DNA of 64,000 nt from Hyaloscypha bicolor E (taxonomy: Eukaryota; Ascomycota; Leotiomycetes; Helotiales; Hyaloscyphaceae), in assembly GCF_002865645.1 (NCBI RefSeq), contig NW_020194512.1:434001-498000 (forward strand), in the 5' to 3' direction. The position numbers and the translations under genes are program-made. The notes below the pieces were generated by a model. The model had not been told where the DNA came from, made no database searches, and saw only the letters and a list, made by a program, of their open reading frames with translations. Position 1 is the first letter of the stretch. The number at the start of each line of letters is the position of its first letter. This document shows, in pieces, positions 21,279 to 35,695 of this stretch.

Positions 21279-24200
21279 ACTATATCCCCTTTCTAGGATC
21301 TTATCTCTAAAATCTATTAATTTATTCTAGTAAATATTTAATCGATTATTTATTTAATTAAGATAAACTTCTAGTATTTTAGGAGATAGTTTTACTAATA
21401 TAATCTGGATAAGAGATATAAAAATCATTTAATTAGATTAGGGCTAAGTAAGTAAGAGAAAAGAGTAATTATATTCTAGATATAGAAACTAGCCGGTAAT
21501 TGCAATTTCGTTTGAAATCGGAGTATTCTAATTAGCTTAATCCAAAGTACTAAGGTACTATTCTATAAAATTAATACTATCTATTAGATCTTATATTAGA
21601 ATAATCTGAATAGCTATATAGAAAGAATTTAATAAATATTTATATAAGAAATCTATATAAATATTTCTAAGGTTCTAGAGATTATTTATAGGCTTCTGGA
21701 AATATATATTAATCGGTTATACTAATTTCTGATTAGAACTAGTATAAAAACTAGTAGTTAATCTAGATAGTTCTCTATTTCTATAAAAGAACCTCTTTAT
21801 ATTATTATATACTCTCTTTCTTTCTAATAACTATATATATAACAACTTTTTCTATTATTACTTTCTAGTCTCTTCTTCTATTTTTTTCTAAGTCTTTTTT
21901 AACTATTTCTAATTAATTCTATAATATTTTCTTCTGGCTTTATTATTCGTTCCTATAATAATAAATATAAAGGTAACTTTATAGCCTTCTTTCCTATTAC
22001 TAGTAGATATTTGAAATGTTTCAAGTATTTGTTTATTAATTCCTTTACTTTATATATTATAGTATCTGGTAAGAAGAATTACAACTATTATAATAAAGGT
22101 TCTGAGTCTTATATATTAATAAGTTCTTTAGCTTTAATATTTATTAAAGCTAATACAATTTCAGATTCCTTATTACTTATTAGAGACTTGCCGGTTCTAA
22201 GAAGATACTATTATAACCTTTAAGAAATTTCTTAAAGTATATCCTAAATAGTATTATACTAATAAAAATAATACTATTAATTAGATTTTCGAAAACTAAA
22301 AGAACTCTAATAAGCTTTAGAATTCTTCTTCTTGTCTTAATAAAGCAGATAATAATACTATTTGGATTAGTATCCTAAAAATAAGTTTTTTCTAATATAT
22401 TTAGATACTTACTAATTCTTTAAAGAAATACTATAATATCTACCTTTAAGATATTAATCTTATTATTAAGCTTACTACTAAGATTACTAAATAGTTTACT
22501 ACTAGTATTTCAAGTACTAATAATATAATACTTATAGCTATTCGGGACCTAACTTTAGAAGTTTGGGTCTTCTATAAGATATATATAGCTATTATAAGTT
22601 CTTTATTTATTTCTCTTAATATTCTTAATACTAATATTATTATAGTATAACTATATTCTATTAAGAGATAAGCAGATTCCGGAAAGTATTAGCCGATTTT
22701 TTATTAAGTCCTAAATAGAGCCGGTATTTAGTATTTTTATTTTAGAAATTGGGAATTTATAAGAATTAAAGTTTATTTATTTAAAATATCTATAGCTAAT
22801 TTACTTATAATAAATCTTTCTTAATTCTAAATCTTTTTCTAATAATTTGAATATAATTCTTATAAGCCTTAATAAAATCCTAGAAAACCTTTATAAATAA
22901 AAAAACCCTAAAGAAAAAGTATTTCTATTATTATTCCGGGCCTTTTCTTAACTATTTAGATCTTCTCTTTCTTTTAAATTATCTTTTTCTTAATAGTTTA
23001 GAATTCTTTTTAACCTTAAGAAATTATTAAAAGATAGTTTCGGATTTTAAGCTATAGTTTTAATTATATAATTTTAGAAGTTTCTTGAAATTTTTCAAGA
23101 TTAGAAAAAATAAATAACTAGATATTATAATCTTTAAACTAAGCTTTTTATTTAATTAAATACTATTATTTCTTACTTCTACTATTTTATTAGTAATAAA
23201 TAATAATTTCTATTTCCTATTCTTATTCTTTATTATTATTTACTAATTCCGGAAGTTTTCCAGAAAAATATAAATATAGCTTCTAATCTTTTTTTACTAT
23301 ATACTTTTTAAAAAAAGAAATATAGAAAGTTAAATATAGATAATTATATATATTTAGTAGTTCTAACTTATATACCGAATTACTAATATATTTAAAGATC
23401 CTAAATAGACCTATAAATTTTGGCTTAAGCTTTTCTATTTTAAGTTTAATATTTTTTATTAATAGTATTATCTAGATTTCTTTAAAATAATATTTAGCTA
23501 ACCGGTATCTATTATAATAGGTTTTCCGGTTATTTTATATATAATACTATAAATTTTTAAGCTTTCTCTATTTTATTTTAAAGGTTTCTAATCTTTTATA
23601 TATAGCTAATACTTTCTCTATAATTCTGTTTTTAGGATTCTATAGAAATTAAAGATAGTATCCATAATATATATAGAAAGATATATTCTATAAAACCTAA
23701 TATTTTAAATTATTATATATAAATTCCATAAAAGATAACTTTTTAAACTAGTTATTCTTTTAGATATTATAATAATATTTCAAATAGTATTTCAAGGCCT
23801 GATTTTGCCTTTCTATTTAACTATCTATCTGAAAATAGTAAGCTATATTTAAATACTATTTATATATTAAATAGAAATAGAAAGCAGACTAGAACTAGCT
23901 AATATATACCGTTTCTTAATTAGAAATAATTCTATTAAAAGAGCTAAAAATCGAGAAAATATATTTCTATATAATCTTAATAAGCTCCGGAGAGTTAATA
24001 GTCTTATAATATATAATATATTTTACTATTTTAAAGTACCGGTTAATAACTATAAGAATTATATTAAAATCGGGATCTTCTATTAGGTTTTTATATAGTA
24101 GTAGATTTATAATAAAATCTATAAAGATCTTATTTTAAAGTCTCTCAGGCTATAGTAAACTACTAAATGGACTATATAGCAAATATTTCTTTACTTTAAC

Positions 24201-27200
24201 TTTCTAGTAAATATTATATTTTTAATAATAATTATAAATATTCTTTTTTATATTCTTCTAATATTAGAACTTTCTAAAGAGTTCAAGAGTCTTCTCTATT
24301 CTATAATATCCGGCTATTGAATTATTATAACAAAGCTTTATAACTTCTTAATATAAGATAGAATTATTAGATATAATAATTCTTAAATAATATCTAAATA
24401 GATTCGAATTATTTTTCTAGATTTCCTTTCCTTTAATATCTTTTTTACTAAGCCTCTATTTTATAATATTCTAATATCGAAAATTATTTCTCTAAGCTAT
24501 TTAGATAATATTTAGAAGGGATTCAGATAAAAAGGCTAGTATTATAGCTTTTTTAGTAGCTATATATATCTATATATAGGGAATTAGGTATTTATAACTA
24601 TCTAATTCAAAAACTCGAGAAACCAAAAAGTCTTTAATTCTATTAAATAATACAATTATAGATACTTCTATTACCTTAGCTATAATAGTAGAGCCTTTAA
24701 GGTATCTCTCTATATCTTATTTCTTAACTAATTCTATAGTTAAAGAATCTATAAAACAATCTATCTACTTATCTTATAGTAAACATTTCTCTTTAGCTAC
24801 TATAGATATAGCAAATATTAAATAATATCTATTTTAAAGAAAAGACTCTTTAAATATTTATAAGAACTTCTGAATTGCAATTATAAAAGCTTCCTTTAGC
24901 TTATTTTGAAAAGTTAGAAGCCAAGTTATATTAATAGAACTTTCTTTATAATTAGGTCTTCTATTAGGTCTATCTATTAGATTTGAGGTACCTCTATAAT
25001 AAATAATATTAAAATTATATATTATAAGATATATTACCTAATATATTTAATAGCTCTCTAGATACTTTATTTCTATAAAGTATCGGAAGTTATTATAGTC
25101 TATAATAACCTTAATTATAAACTTGAACCTTTTAAGATAATAATACTAATATTTAAAAGCTTTAATAATTACAAGTAGTTCTCTATTATAGGTACTATAG
25201 TTATATTTAGCTCCGAAAAGTTTCCGGAACTAGAATATTATTAGATACTAGTATTTTTTCAGGCTATTACTAGAATTAACTTATTATAAAATAGTACTAG
25301 TAATTATAAATTTCAATATATTAATTTTAATATAAATCTTTTTAAAAGAGTCGAAATAAACTAGAACAGGTATTATAGTAAAAGCTTTTTTTAAAGTCTT
25401 AAAGCTTTTAGCCGCTTTATCTATCTATATAAAAAAACCGGATTTCCGGCCCTTTTCTATTCTTTTTAAGAGATCTATTAAGTCTATAGTTATCTGAGAA
25501 TAATAGTAGATAAATCTATAATAGAAATTAGTAAATCCAAGAAATATTTAAATATTATAGAATAATTTTGGTTCTAGCTATTTAATAATATTATAGACCC
25601 GTTTAGAATCTATATAAATACTTTCTATTCTAATAAAGAAGTTCAAAAATTCAACTTCTTTAATATTAAACTTATATTTACTAAATTTATAAAACAGGTT
25701 ATTTTTATATAGTCTAGTAAATATCTAGTATATATAATTATAGTATTTATTCTTATTTCGGGAATAAATAAAGATATTATCTAAATAAATAACTATAAAA
25801 TAATTTAAAAGCCTTATAAATATAGTATTAATATATACTTAAAATATAGCTAGTATATTAGTTAGCCTAAAAGGTATTATAAGATATTTAAAATAGCTAT
25901 AATAAGTTCTAAAAGCCGTTTTCTATTCGTATTCTTTATAAATTCTTATCTAATAATATATATTTTTAAAATCCAACTTTATAAAGATCTTAGCTTTTTA
26001 GAACCGGTTAAGAGTCTTATTAATAAAAGGAAGCGGATACCGATTCTTAATTATAACTTAATTAAGTCTATAATAATTAATATAAAAGTATAGTCTTCTA
26101 TTTTTCTTAGAGACAAAAAGAATAGATATCTCTACTAGGCTTTTACTAGGCCTTATCTAATATTTATAAAATATATTCTATAAATACAGATATAATACTT
26201 CTAGTTAGATCTCTAATAGATTATATAAAGGCCTATATAGAACTATATTATTTATATTAATAGAATATTTAATACTATTAAAATTAGAAAGTTCCGAAAC
26301 TTTATTAAAGTTAAAAACCTCTAAAAAGTCTTTATATTTATTATTCCGGAAATAGATAGGTATTTCTAAAGCTCCTTTCTAAAAGATATTAATTTACTAT
26401 ATTAAAAACTTCTATTTAGTATTACTAGAACTATATAATAAAATAGAAACCTAGTAACTATTATAAATATATAAAGCCTATTATCTAGAATAGTTATATT
26501 TACCTTTAATTAAAAATAAGACTTAAGATACTAGCTCAGGATACTAGTTAAGTTCCTTACCGAATTCTTTTAGTATTAGAATCTTAATATTATTAGGCTA
26601 TATAAATATATATATCTATTATTTCTTAATATAGTCTATATATTATATAAGAGTTATTTTATAAAATTCTATACCAAAAATAAGGCTATAAGAGCTAATA
26701 TTTTTATATTTATAGAACTAGAGCTTAAAAGAATATATCTTACTATAATTATTTATAATAAATACCTTAAGATTATAGGCTTAATAGACCTTAAATCGGT
26801 TTCTATAAAAGGTTATAAATTCTTGATTATATTTAGCTAAAGTAATAAAGCCTTGGCTTTAAGCTTAATTATTATTAAGGAAGTTATAATCTAATCCGGT
26901 ATTATTAAATCTGCTATATACTTCTAAAGTACCTACTTCTAGCTATATTAATCTTATTTAAATAATTATATAAAGTAATATATCTTTTTTATTATAGCTA
27001 AAATTATTAATATTTAAGATTTAGCTTTCTCTTTTCTTTATTTCTTAAAAGGGTCTCCTTTAGAGTACTTCTCTATAGCTATAGTATTAACCTACTTCTA
27101 TAGACGCCTTAACTCTTCTATAGTTTTAGCTTTATTAGGGTTCTATCGAATCTATTTAGTATATTTGAAATACTTTATACTTTCTAAGAAGTATTTTTTC

Positions 27201-28515
27201 TATCTATAAATTTAATAAACTATATCTGAAATAGAACTAGTATTCTATTAAGGCCTTAAAAAAGCTAAAGTACTACTTAAAAATTTCTTATATAATCTTC
27301 GGAACTTATTCTTTCTTTTTCGACGGCCTTATAAATCAGAATTTACTAAATCAGGATTTTTAGAGGCAGAATTATCCTTATTAGACTCTTCCGTTTTTAC
27401 TTTTCTTAATTTAGAATAAGTAATATATTCTGCTTTCTAAGCTTTCTCAAGCTATTCGGAAACAGATACTACCTTATCTCTTAAAAGAATAAATATAAGT
27501 ATCTAATAAGTCTTATAGTCAGACAAAATAGTATTAAAAGTCCGGATCCGGTTCCTTTCAGGATATAGATTCTAATTAATTTCGAGACTAATTATCTGAA
27601 TATATAATTCGGTAATTGTTTTATTATTCTTCTAATAAAGATCTCGAAGCTTCTTAAAGGCATTTTATTAACGGGTTTGAAATACTTAAAGTATATTAGC
27701 TAAATAGGCCTTAAATTACTTCTAATAGACTTTATATAATAGTAGGCTTTACTTTATTATAGCCTTCTAAGTATTATAAGGTTTGTTCCTAAAAGTACTT
27801 ATAGTAGAGTTAATTCTAGAAAAGTATTTATTATTAGTCTAAAATTAGATTCTAAAGATTATCTCTTAGAAAGATATAAATATTCTCTATTTCTTAAAGA
27901 ACTTTCTATAATATAAGTCAGATATTTAAACTTTAAAAAGTTTCTTTTAATTCAAATATATTTTCAGAATATTATATAATAGCTTCTAATAAATAGTATT
28001 GAGATTACTTTTAAAGCTTATTATATTAGGAAAGAGAATAGATTTTAACTCTATTTTAGGAAGTTCCCTAATAGAAATTACTAAAAAAGATAGAATAGAT
28101 TTATAAATAAAGTTTCTATAAGATATAATAAACTATAAGATATCTCTAAAAGTACTCTTATATTACTTTAACTATAGAATATATTAGTTAATTATATCTA
28201 CTAATTCTTGCTTTTATTAGAGTACTTTAACTTTAGTATATAAGCCCTATTCTATAGCTTAAATAGTAGCGACTCGGATATTAATCTTGGTATCTTAATT
28301 ATTACCGGAATTATTTCCGTTATTATTACTAGCTTTTAGAGGCTTCTAAAAGGCTCTATTAAAAGTATTAGATAAGTCTTTACTATTACTTATATTAGGG
28401 TTAATCTAGTCGACTTTCTCTATAGAAATAGCTTCGGTAAAAGGTTATATATTTTACAGATTTCGAGATATAATTACTTATTAAACTACTTTCTTTAAGG
28501 ATAGAAAGATTAGCT

Positions 28516-28813
28516 TATAAGGTATTTATTAGTAGGTAATAAAACAATAGAATAAATTAGTAAGTTATAAAACTATAGTATTAAATTCAGTATAGAACTA
28601 ATCTCTATCCCTTCTATAAGGTTTAGAGAAGCCTCCTCTAAATAGAAAATCCCGATAATATATATATAATTAGTAATTTATAAGCCTAATACTTATAATA
28701 TAAATAGTAGTTAATTATAAAGTCGAAAGACTACTAATCTCTCTAATTAATACCTATAATATCCGAGGTTTATTATATATCTTTAAGTTATATATAACTC
28801 TATATATATTATA
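28516..28813 (-). repeat. LTR of the second gypsy element (primer-binding side)
   Basis: 298 bp partner of 20981-21278, followed immediately by the GGAAA duplication (28814-28818). Confidence 0.9.
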
Positions 28814-31800
28814 GGAAAAATATTTTTTTAGAAAAGCTTTTCTCTAAATAGAATCTAAACCTTCTAATATAGTTCTTTTAAATAAATATTTTATAATATC
28901 TTAATATTATCCGAATTTCCGATATTTCTCTATAAAATCAGATTAGAAAAATTATATTATTCTAACTGGATTTATTTGAAATATTCTAGAAATATAATTA
29001 GAATTAAAATAAGAATATTTTAAGAATTATTTATAAATATTTCTTAATTATAAATCGGTTTATAAATTGAATTAAAGATCTTTTTAAACTATTTCGAGAA
29101 TATATCTAGTTTTTTCTATTTTATAATATAATAATAATAGAAAAACCTAATTTATATATTTAGTTTCTATAAGAAGTTTCAGTTTAAGATCTATTAGCTA
29201 ATAAAGTTCGAAATTATTTAAAGGTTTCTTCTAATATTTTAGAAAGGTTTTATAACTATTTTTTCTGTTTTTTTTAAATCTATTATAGTTTTCCAGAATA
29301 GTCTAAAATAAAGTTACTATAAATAGAAAAGTTATTATTATAGTTCTTATCTAGAAAAATAGTTTTTAATAAAGTATTAATAGCTTTATTCTTTTTTTTT
29401 AGAAATATAAATAATTATAATATTAAGATTTTAAAGTTTATAAGTTTATCTAGTATAAATTTCTTTTAGATATAAATACTATAGAAAAAAGATAATTAGC
29501 TTATAGTCTATATATATTATATTAGTTTTTAGATTCTGAAATATATATTTATATTTTCTAGAGAATTCTATAATAAATAAGAGTTTTTATTTATAAATTC
29601 TATAGTTTTATTATAGTTTATTAAAGGTAAATAAATCGAAAAGAATAGAAACCTGAATTCTATTCTAATATTATATAACTATATATCCGGTAATATAAAA
29701 GCTAGTATTAGTATATATTTCTATAAGAAAAACAAAATTCTAGTTATATATATTAACTATTATAATAGCTTTTTCTCGAATTATTTTAAAGGTAATCTAT
29801 TTTACTAAGCTTTATTTCTATTTTATATTACTAATAAAATAGTAAAGGAAATAGTTAAGTTTTGAAAAGTTTTTAATCTAGTATTATATAATTTCTACTA
29901 TTTTATTAAATTTATAGATTTTAGTTATATTAGTTAAAATAGGAAACTTCTAAATCTTCTTTAATTAATTAGGCTTTACTTAAAGAATTCCTTTAGCTTT
30001 ATAAATAACTTCTAATACTAGAATTTAGTCTATAAAATGTTTAAGTTTTTTAAAGAAAAGTTTTAAATATAACTAAAGTAATTATAAAAAAAGATAGTTT
30101 TCTAAATATTTATAGCTTTCTATAATGTGTGAGAATTAGGCTCGTACTATAGTTCACTGGACCAAAAGACTATAGTATTTACTATATAATAAATACGTCT
30201 AATTACGGTTAAATAGCTGGATCGTAGTCACGTGACAGCTATACGTAACAACTATTCCCCCCTCGCTAAGCAATGTCCCGGAGTACCGGGGAAACGCTTC
30301 AAGCAAAGCGAACTACTTATACCTTAAGCCCTAAAGAAATCTCCAAAAATCGCAATTTCGTAAATCTCAATTATATACAATTAATTAAAAGATCCTTTTT
30401 AGCCCTATAGAGGATCTCTAATGCCCCTAAAGCCATCTCCAAGACTAGAAAAACCCTAAACCAATCTTGCAAGCAGAAGTACATATATACTTAACTACTT
30501 AATAGACTAAAGCAGTAAATATTCTATAACGTATAAGAATTAGGCTTGTACTACAGTTTACTAGACCAAAAGACTACAGTATTTACTATATAGTAAATAC
30601 GCCTAATTATAGTTAAATAGCTGGATCGTAGTCACGTGACAGCCACACGTAACACTTTCTTTAAAAGTCTTATATTCCGAAAAGATATTATTTATATAGA
30701 ATATTAAATTAGAAAGCCTTTTTAGAGAATTTAATACTAGTAATAAAAGTTCTAAATTATTAAATTTTTCTAAAATTATTCTTTCTAATTTAGAAATAGC
30801 TTCTATTATAATATATATTAATTCTATTATTAAAAAAATAGCTATAATAGAACTTTATAGTATTTTTATTAGTTAAAGTTATTTATATTTCGGAATTAAA
30901 AATATAAAGTAATACTTATAAAATAAATATATACTAATAATCTAATATATGTATTTTATATTATATTAAAAGAAATACTAATAAATAGAATTTAAAAAAT
31001 AGTTATATATTTCTGAAAATAAAATAATATAATACTTTAAATTAATCTTCTTTATATTCTAATAATTAAAAGCTATCTAATATTTATTTATAATTCCTGT
31101 ATTTTTTTTCTTTATTAGAATTACTTAAATATTCTAATTAGATAGTTTTCTATTTACTATAATAGTTCTTTTAAAGAACTTATAGGCTATTTCTTTTTAG
31201 ATAGTTTTATTAAGCTAATATTTCTAATTAGAAAGCTATTTCTTTTATTACTAAATATTCTAGAATTTTATTTCCGGTATAAGATAGATCTTATATTTAT
31301 ATAAATTAGTAAAAGAAATCTAACTTAATTTAATAGTATTTAGTTTCTAATATATATATAATAATCTCTTAACTTTATTATATACTTCTTTATTTAGAAT
31401 TATAAAGCCGAGAATAATTTAAAAGCTTTAAAACTATTTATTAATAATTTCTCCGAAATCTATAAATAAAAAAGGCAAGTAATTCTTTTTTCGGTAGGAA
31501 ATCTTTTAATCTCTAAAATATTTTAAACTAGAAAGTTTCTAGAACTATTTCCTTTCTAAAATATTCTATTTAATTTATAAAAGAATTCGATATTATTAGA
31601 GGATTTTATAAAAGAACTTTTTTTCTAAAAGTTATTTTTTAAAGTAACTATATAAGTAGTAATTTCTATAATATTAAAATAATACCGGATTCCGAAATTG
31701 AATTTTATAATTTATAAAATATAGAAATATAAATTAGAAACTAGAGAAATATCTTCTAGATTAAATTTATATTTAACTAAATAAATATTTTCTAGATCTT

Positions 31801-34800
31801 CTAAAATCAGGTTCTTTAAAATTCTTAATAATAGTTTCTAGTAATTCTATATTAGAATAATTCGAATAAAAATATAAATACTATATAAAATTATAATAAG
31901 ACTTCTTTAGAATAAAAAAATTATCTTTATTTATTATATAAGGTTTCTAATACCTGAAATATTCTAAGAGTTTTTCCGGTTTATTTAAGATTAGTTTATA
32001 ATAATAATTATAAAAGAAATATAAATTAGAAGAGATATTCTCTAATCCGAATATAATAGACTTGTTTTATAAGTCTAAAATAATAAAATTAGTAATATTA
32101 TATATTTTCTATTTCTTAAGAATTCTATATATATAATTAATATAATTATTTCTAATAGAATTCTTTAATTATTTAAGCTTTTTTCTAATATACTTAAATC
32201 TAAATTAAAAATTCAGTTTTCCGATTTAAAGCTCTTATTATTAGTAATATATTTCGATTTATTATTAGTTTTAGAGCTATTAGAATTTATAGATTCTTTC
32301 TTTTCCGAAATCTATATATCTAGTAATAGGAAATAAATAGAAATCTTTTTAGATATTTTTCTAGTATTTAAACTTTTAAAATATAGAATTAATTAATATT
32401 TCTTAAAAGAAACAAAAATAAAGCTTTATAAAGTAATAGATTTCTTACTAATAGATTAATTACTAATCTTAATAATATTCTAATAGATATAAATCTTTAT
32501 ATTAATATTATTTAATTAGAGAAGTCCGAGAAATAGATAGAATTCTCTTTTATTTCTTTTTAATACTAGATAAATAAATATAAATATCTAATATTAAATA
32601 CTATTTATTTCTATTATAAAAGTAATATAAACTAAAAATAGTAAGAAATTCTTATCTGTAATATTTATTATAAGACTATTCTAGCCTTTACTATTTAAAG
32701 TAATAACTATAAATTCTATTATTTTTTTAAAAAGATTCGGAAATTAGATTTATATCTAAAATCTAATTACTATAAATTATACTAATAAATATAAAAACCT
32801 TTATATATTTCTTTTAGTAATAAACTCGAAATATAATAGAAATCTTAAATATCTTATTATCTAAATAGAAATTAGAGCTAATTAGAATATAAATCTTTAA
32901 AGAAAAATAGAAGTTTTTATAGTTTATAAAAGTAAACTTATCTTTAGAACTATCTAGCTTATAGAAATCTCTTTTTATAAAAGATACTTTTTTAGTAAAG
33001 AACTAGAAATCTGACTAGAAATTTAAATAGAATCTGGAACTTTCTAGTTCTATATTTTCTAAAACTAGAGAAATAATATAAAAAGTTAGATTATTCTAGA
33101 AATTCTTTAAAGTATTCTAGAAATCTTTTTTTTCTTTTATTAGAACTTAGTAATTAGTATTTTAATCTTATATAAACTATATTAAATATTTAGAAAAAGC
33201 TAAAAAATTTCTAAAAAGCTTAAATTATATTAGAATTAATCTATAAAATCTTAATATTTAATAGAACTAAAATCTTTTCTATTTATAATTTTATATTTAA
33301 TTTTTTTGAAAATAGACTTTAAATTCTTGAAACCTAAATAGTTCTTAACTCTTTTATTCTCAAATAAAATAATTTCTTCTATATAGTAATACTTTCTTTA
33401 TAAATCAGCTATAAAAGTATTATAGAAAAGAGTTTCTATCTAGCTTTCTAATTTCTCTAATATATATCCAAATCTAAATAAAATATTATTAGTATTCTAA
33501 TAGATTTTATATTTAGATTTAATTAGTATAAATAATTCTAAATTAGTTTTTATTAAACTTAAAAACTTATTAAAGCTTATAATATATTTAAACTAATTCT
33601 CGAATTTATATAGGGAAATATATAAATTATAGCTATATAACTAAGAAATATATTAAGAATTAAAAAATTCAGATTTCTAGAAAGAATTATAATATAATAT
33701 AATATTTCTATTAAATATAATCTATTTTAAATAATTTTATTTCTAGTATATAATAATAGAATTTCTATAATCCGGCTTAATATAGCTATATTTCCTATAT
33801 CTAATATATAACTTTTTGAAATAATTAAAAGTCTCGAAACTATTAATAATTAAATAGCTAGATTAAATAGCTAATAAAAAAGATACTTGATTTTAATTTC
33901 CAAAGTTATTTAAATAGGCTCTATTCTAGAACTATCTAGATATACTAATATTCTAAGATTATAAAGAATTCGGCTTTATAACTGAAATATTTGAAATAGT
34001 TTAGATAGCTAATTAGAATTTTAAAATTAGCTAGTTCGGATTCTAAAAGAACTTCTTAAAAGTATTTAGATTATATTAAACTTTTACTAAAACTACTATT
34101 ATAGAATAGCTAGTAAAATTCTATACTATTTTCTTAAGTTCTATTAATTAATACTTACTAGTAAAAGTTTTCTTGATTTAATACTTTAAAGAAATCAAAT
34201 ATTAGAAAGCTTAAATTATTTTATAAAACTTTTAGAGTATTCTATAAATAGCTATATTCTTATAAAAAGCTAAATAATAGAATTTATTATTATAAATTCT
34301 CTTTATAAGAATATTAATAATATAATTTAATATAGTAGTTTTCAAGCTATTAAAAGCTATTATAGAATCTTTCTAGAATTTATTATAACTATAAATTCTT
34401 TATAATAGAGAAACTATATACTAGTAATATATAATAAAAGCTTTATTAGCTTTTTAGAAAAGATTTTTAATTTCTGTCTAGATATTTGCTTTTATAATAT
34501 TCTAGATAAATATAGGGAATTTCTCGATAAGCTATTTCTTAATAGTATTAATATTAGCTTAGATTACTACTAATCTCTTATTTATAATTTTCTAAATTTG
34601 TAATATAAAATTGAGTCTATAAGCTAGTTCTTCTTCTAGAAATATCTCAATTATTTCCAGAAATAGCTTAGGCTTTAGAACTATCTAGAAAGCCTTACGA
34701 AAATTATAAGCCAAATAGATAAGCTATTAGAAAGCTGAAATATTACTTTTATAATAGCTCGAATTCTTAAAATCTAGAAAGAAATTACTTTTCTCTTTAT

Positions 34801-35350
34801 CGGAATCTTTTATTATAATATAATTTAGTATTTCTAATCGAATTCTAAGCTTCTTAAGTTTCTAGTAAAGAATAAGGTATTCCGATTCAAATACAGGTTA
34901 TTTCTTTATTAGAGAAAGCAAACCTATAAGAATATTCAGGTTTCTAATTACTTAATTAAATAAGATATTATATTCCAATTAGAAATCCAATAATAGAGAA
35001 TTCTATATAGAGCTAAATAAATCTGTATAGTCTACTATAGAGTAGATATTATAAAGTTCGGAACTTAATAAGATAGTCTATATAGAGAAGTATATTTTTA
35101 ATTAAATCTTCTAATTCTAATTAAATATATTCGAGAAATACTTGGAATTATAAGGAATTCTATTAGAATAATCTGGAAATCTTCTAGAGTATCTGTAAAA
35201 GGTTTTTAATAATACTTTTAATATTTCTTAATAAATAGGATTTAGGGACAGGATATTAGACTATTCTATAGTCGAGAAACTATTAGGGAATATATCGGCT
35301 TGAGAGAAGGGAATATAGTATTAAAATACATTTCTAGAGATATCTAGAAT
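28814..35350. repeat. RIP-decayed host sequence, right part
   Basis: The continuation of 19430-20980 after the gypsy insertion, making a host of about 7.5 kb once the gypsy and TRIM elements are removed. It is AT-rich, with stops in all frames. Near 35330-35480 the composition returns to normal and the + strand is open for a short arginine/glycine-rich run (FEGFRGGRGRVEVEG). The family could not be identified by eye. Confidence 0.55.
30121..30654 (+). mobile_element. Miniature LTR element (TRIM-like, 534 bp)
   Basis: Two 130-bp direct repeats (30121-30250 and 30525-30654) enclose 274 bp without an ORF. CTTTC is duplicated at 30116-30120 and 30655-30659. The outer ends read TATAATGTGT and ACACGTAACA. 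An ancestral TGTAACGTGT start would give a near-perfect short inverted end and the usual TG...CA. Each repeat has a CACGTG in a GTCACGTGAC context (30229-30234 and 30633-30638). The inside is of nearly normal composition (GTCCCGGAGTACCGGGG near 30280). The element therefore inserted after, or escaped, most RIP of its surroundings. Confidence 0.85.
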
Positions 35351-35602
35351 TGGAATCGAAGAGTTTTTAGACAGAATTCGAAGGATTAAAGGTGTCTTTG
35401 AGGGTTTCCGAGGCGGAAGAGGCAGGGTTGAGGTTGAGGGTAATAATAATTTACGGTTGCGTCAATCGCAATTAATCGCACCAAGGAATCGACGATTCAG
35501 AAAACGGTAAGGTCGAGAAAACGATGGGGAGGGTATTCAGGAAGCGGGAGAGGGTATCGGAGGCGTGTGCCAGGCTTGGAATCAATCCCTGCGTCGCTCA
35601 CC

Positions 35603-35695
35603 AGAAAACGTTCGGGAGGAAGAGGATGTAGAATTGGTGAGGTGTGCCTCGAGAGGATAAGTACAGTTGGTGGCCTCAGGCATCCCACGCTTACG
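35603..35695 (+). repeat. 93-bp direct repeat, right copy
   Basis: Same orientation as 19280-19372, with two transitions between them (A/G and C/T). It lies about 250 bp outside the right edge of the AT-rich block. Confidence 0.9.

Larger units (their letters stand above)
20981..28813 (-). mobile_element. Second full-length RIP-decayed Ty3/gypsy retrotransposon (7,833 bp)
   Basis: The 298-bp LTRs at 20981-21278 and 28516-28813 are flanked by GGAAA at 20976-20980 and 28814-28818. LTR ends of TATAAGG/ATTACA type point to an ancestral TG...CA. On the - strand near 25753-25800 the reverse-transcriptase core reads FIVIYLDNIFIYSRNK, again with YLDD changed to YLDN. A purine tract (AGAAAGGGGATATAGT on the - strand, about 21280-21297) next to the left LTR fits a polypurine tract and confirms - strand orientation. 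The LTR sequence is not related to that of the first family. No frame is intact. Confidence 0.92.

Noticed and set aside
22011..22223. 70-codon ORF on the + strand within the second gypsy element
   Set aside because: A chance opening in AT-rich decayed DNA on the strand opposite to pol, with no domain.
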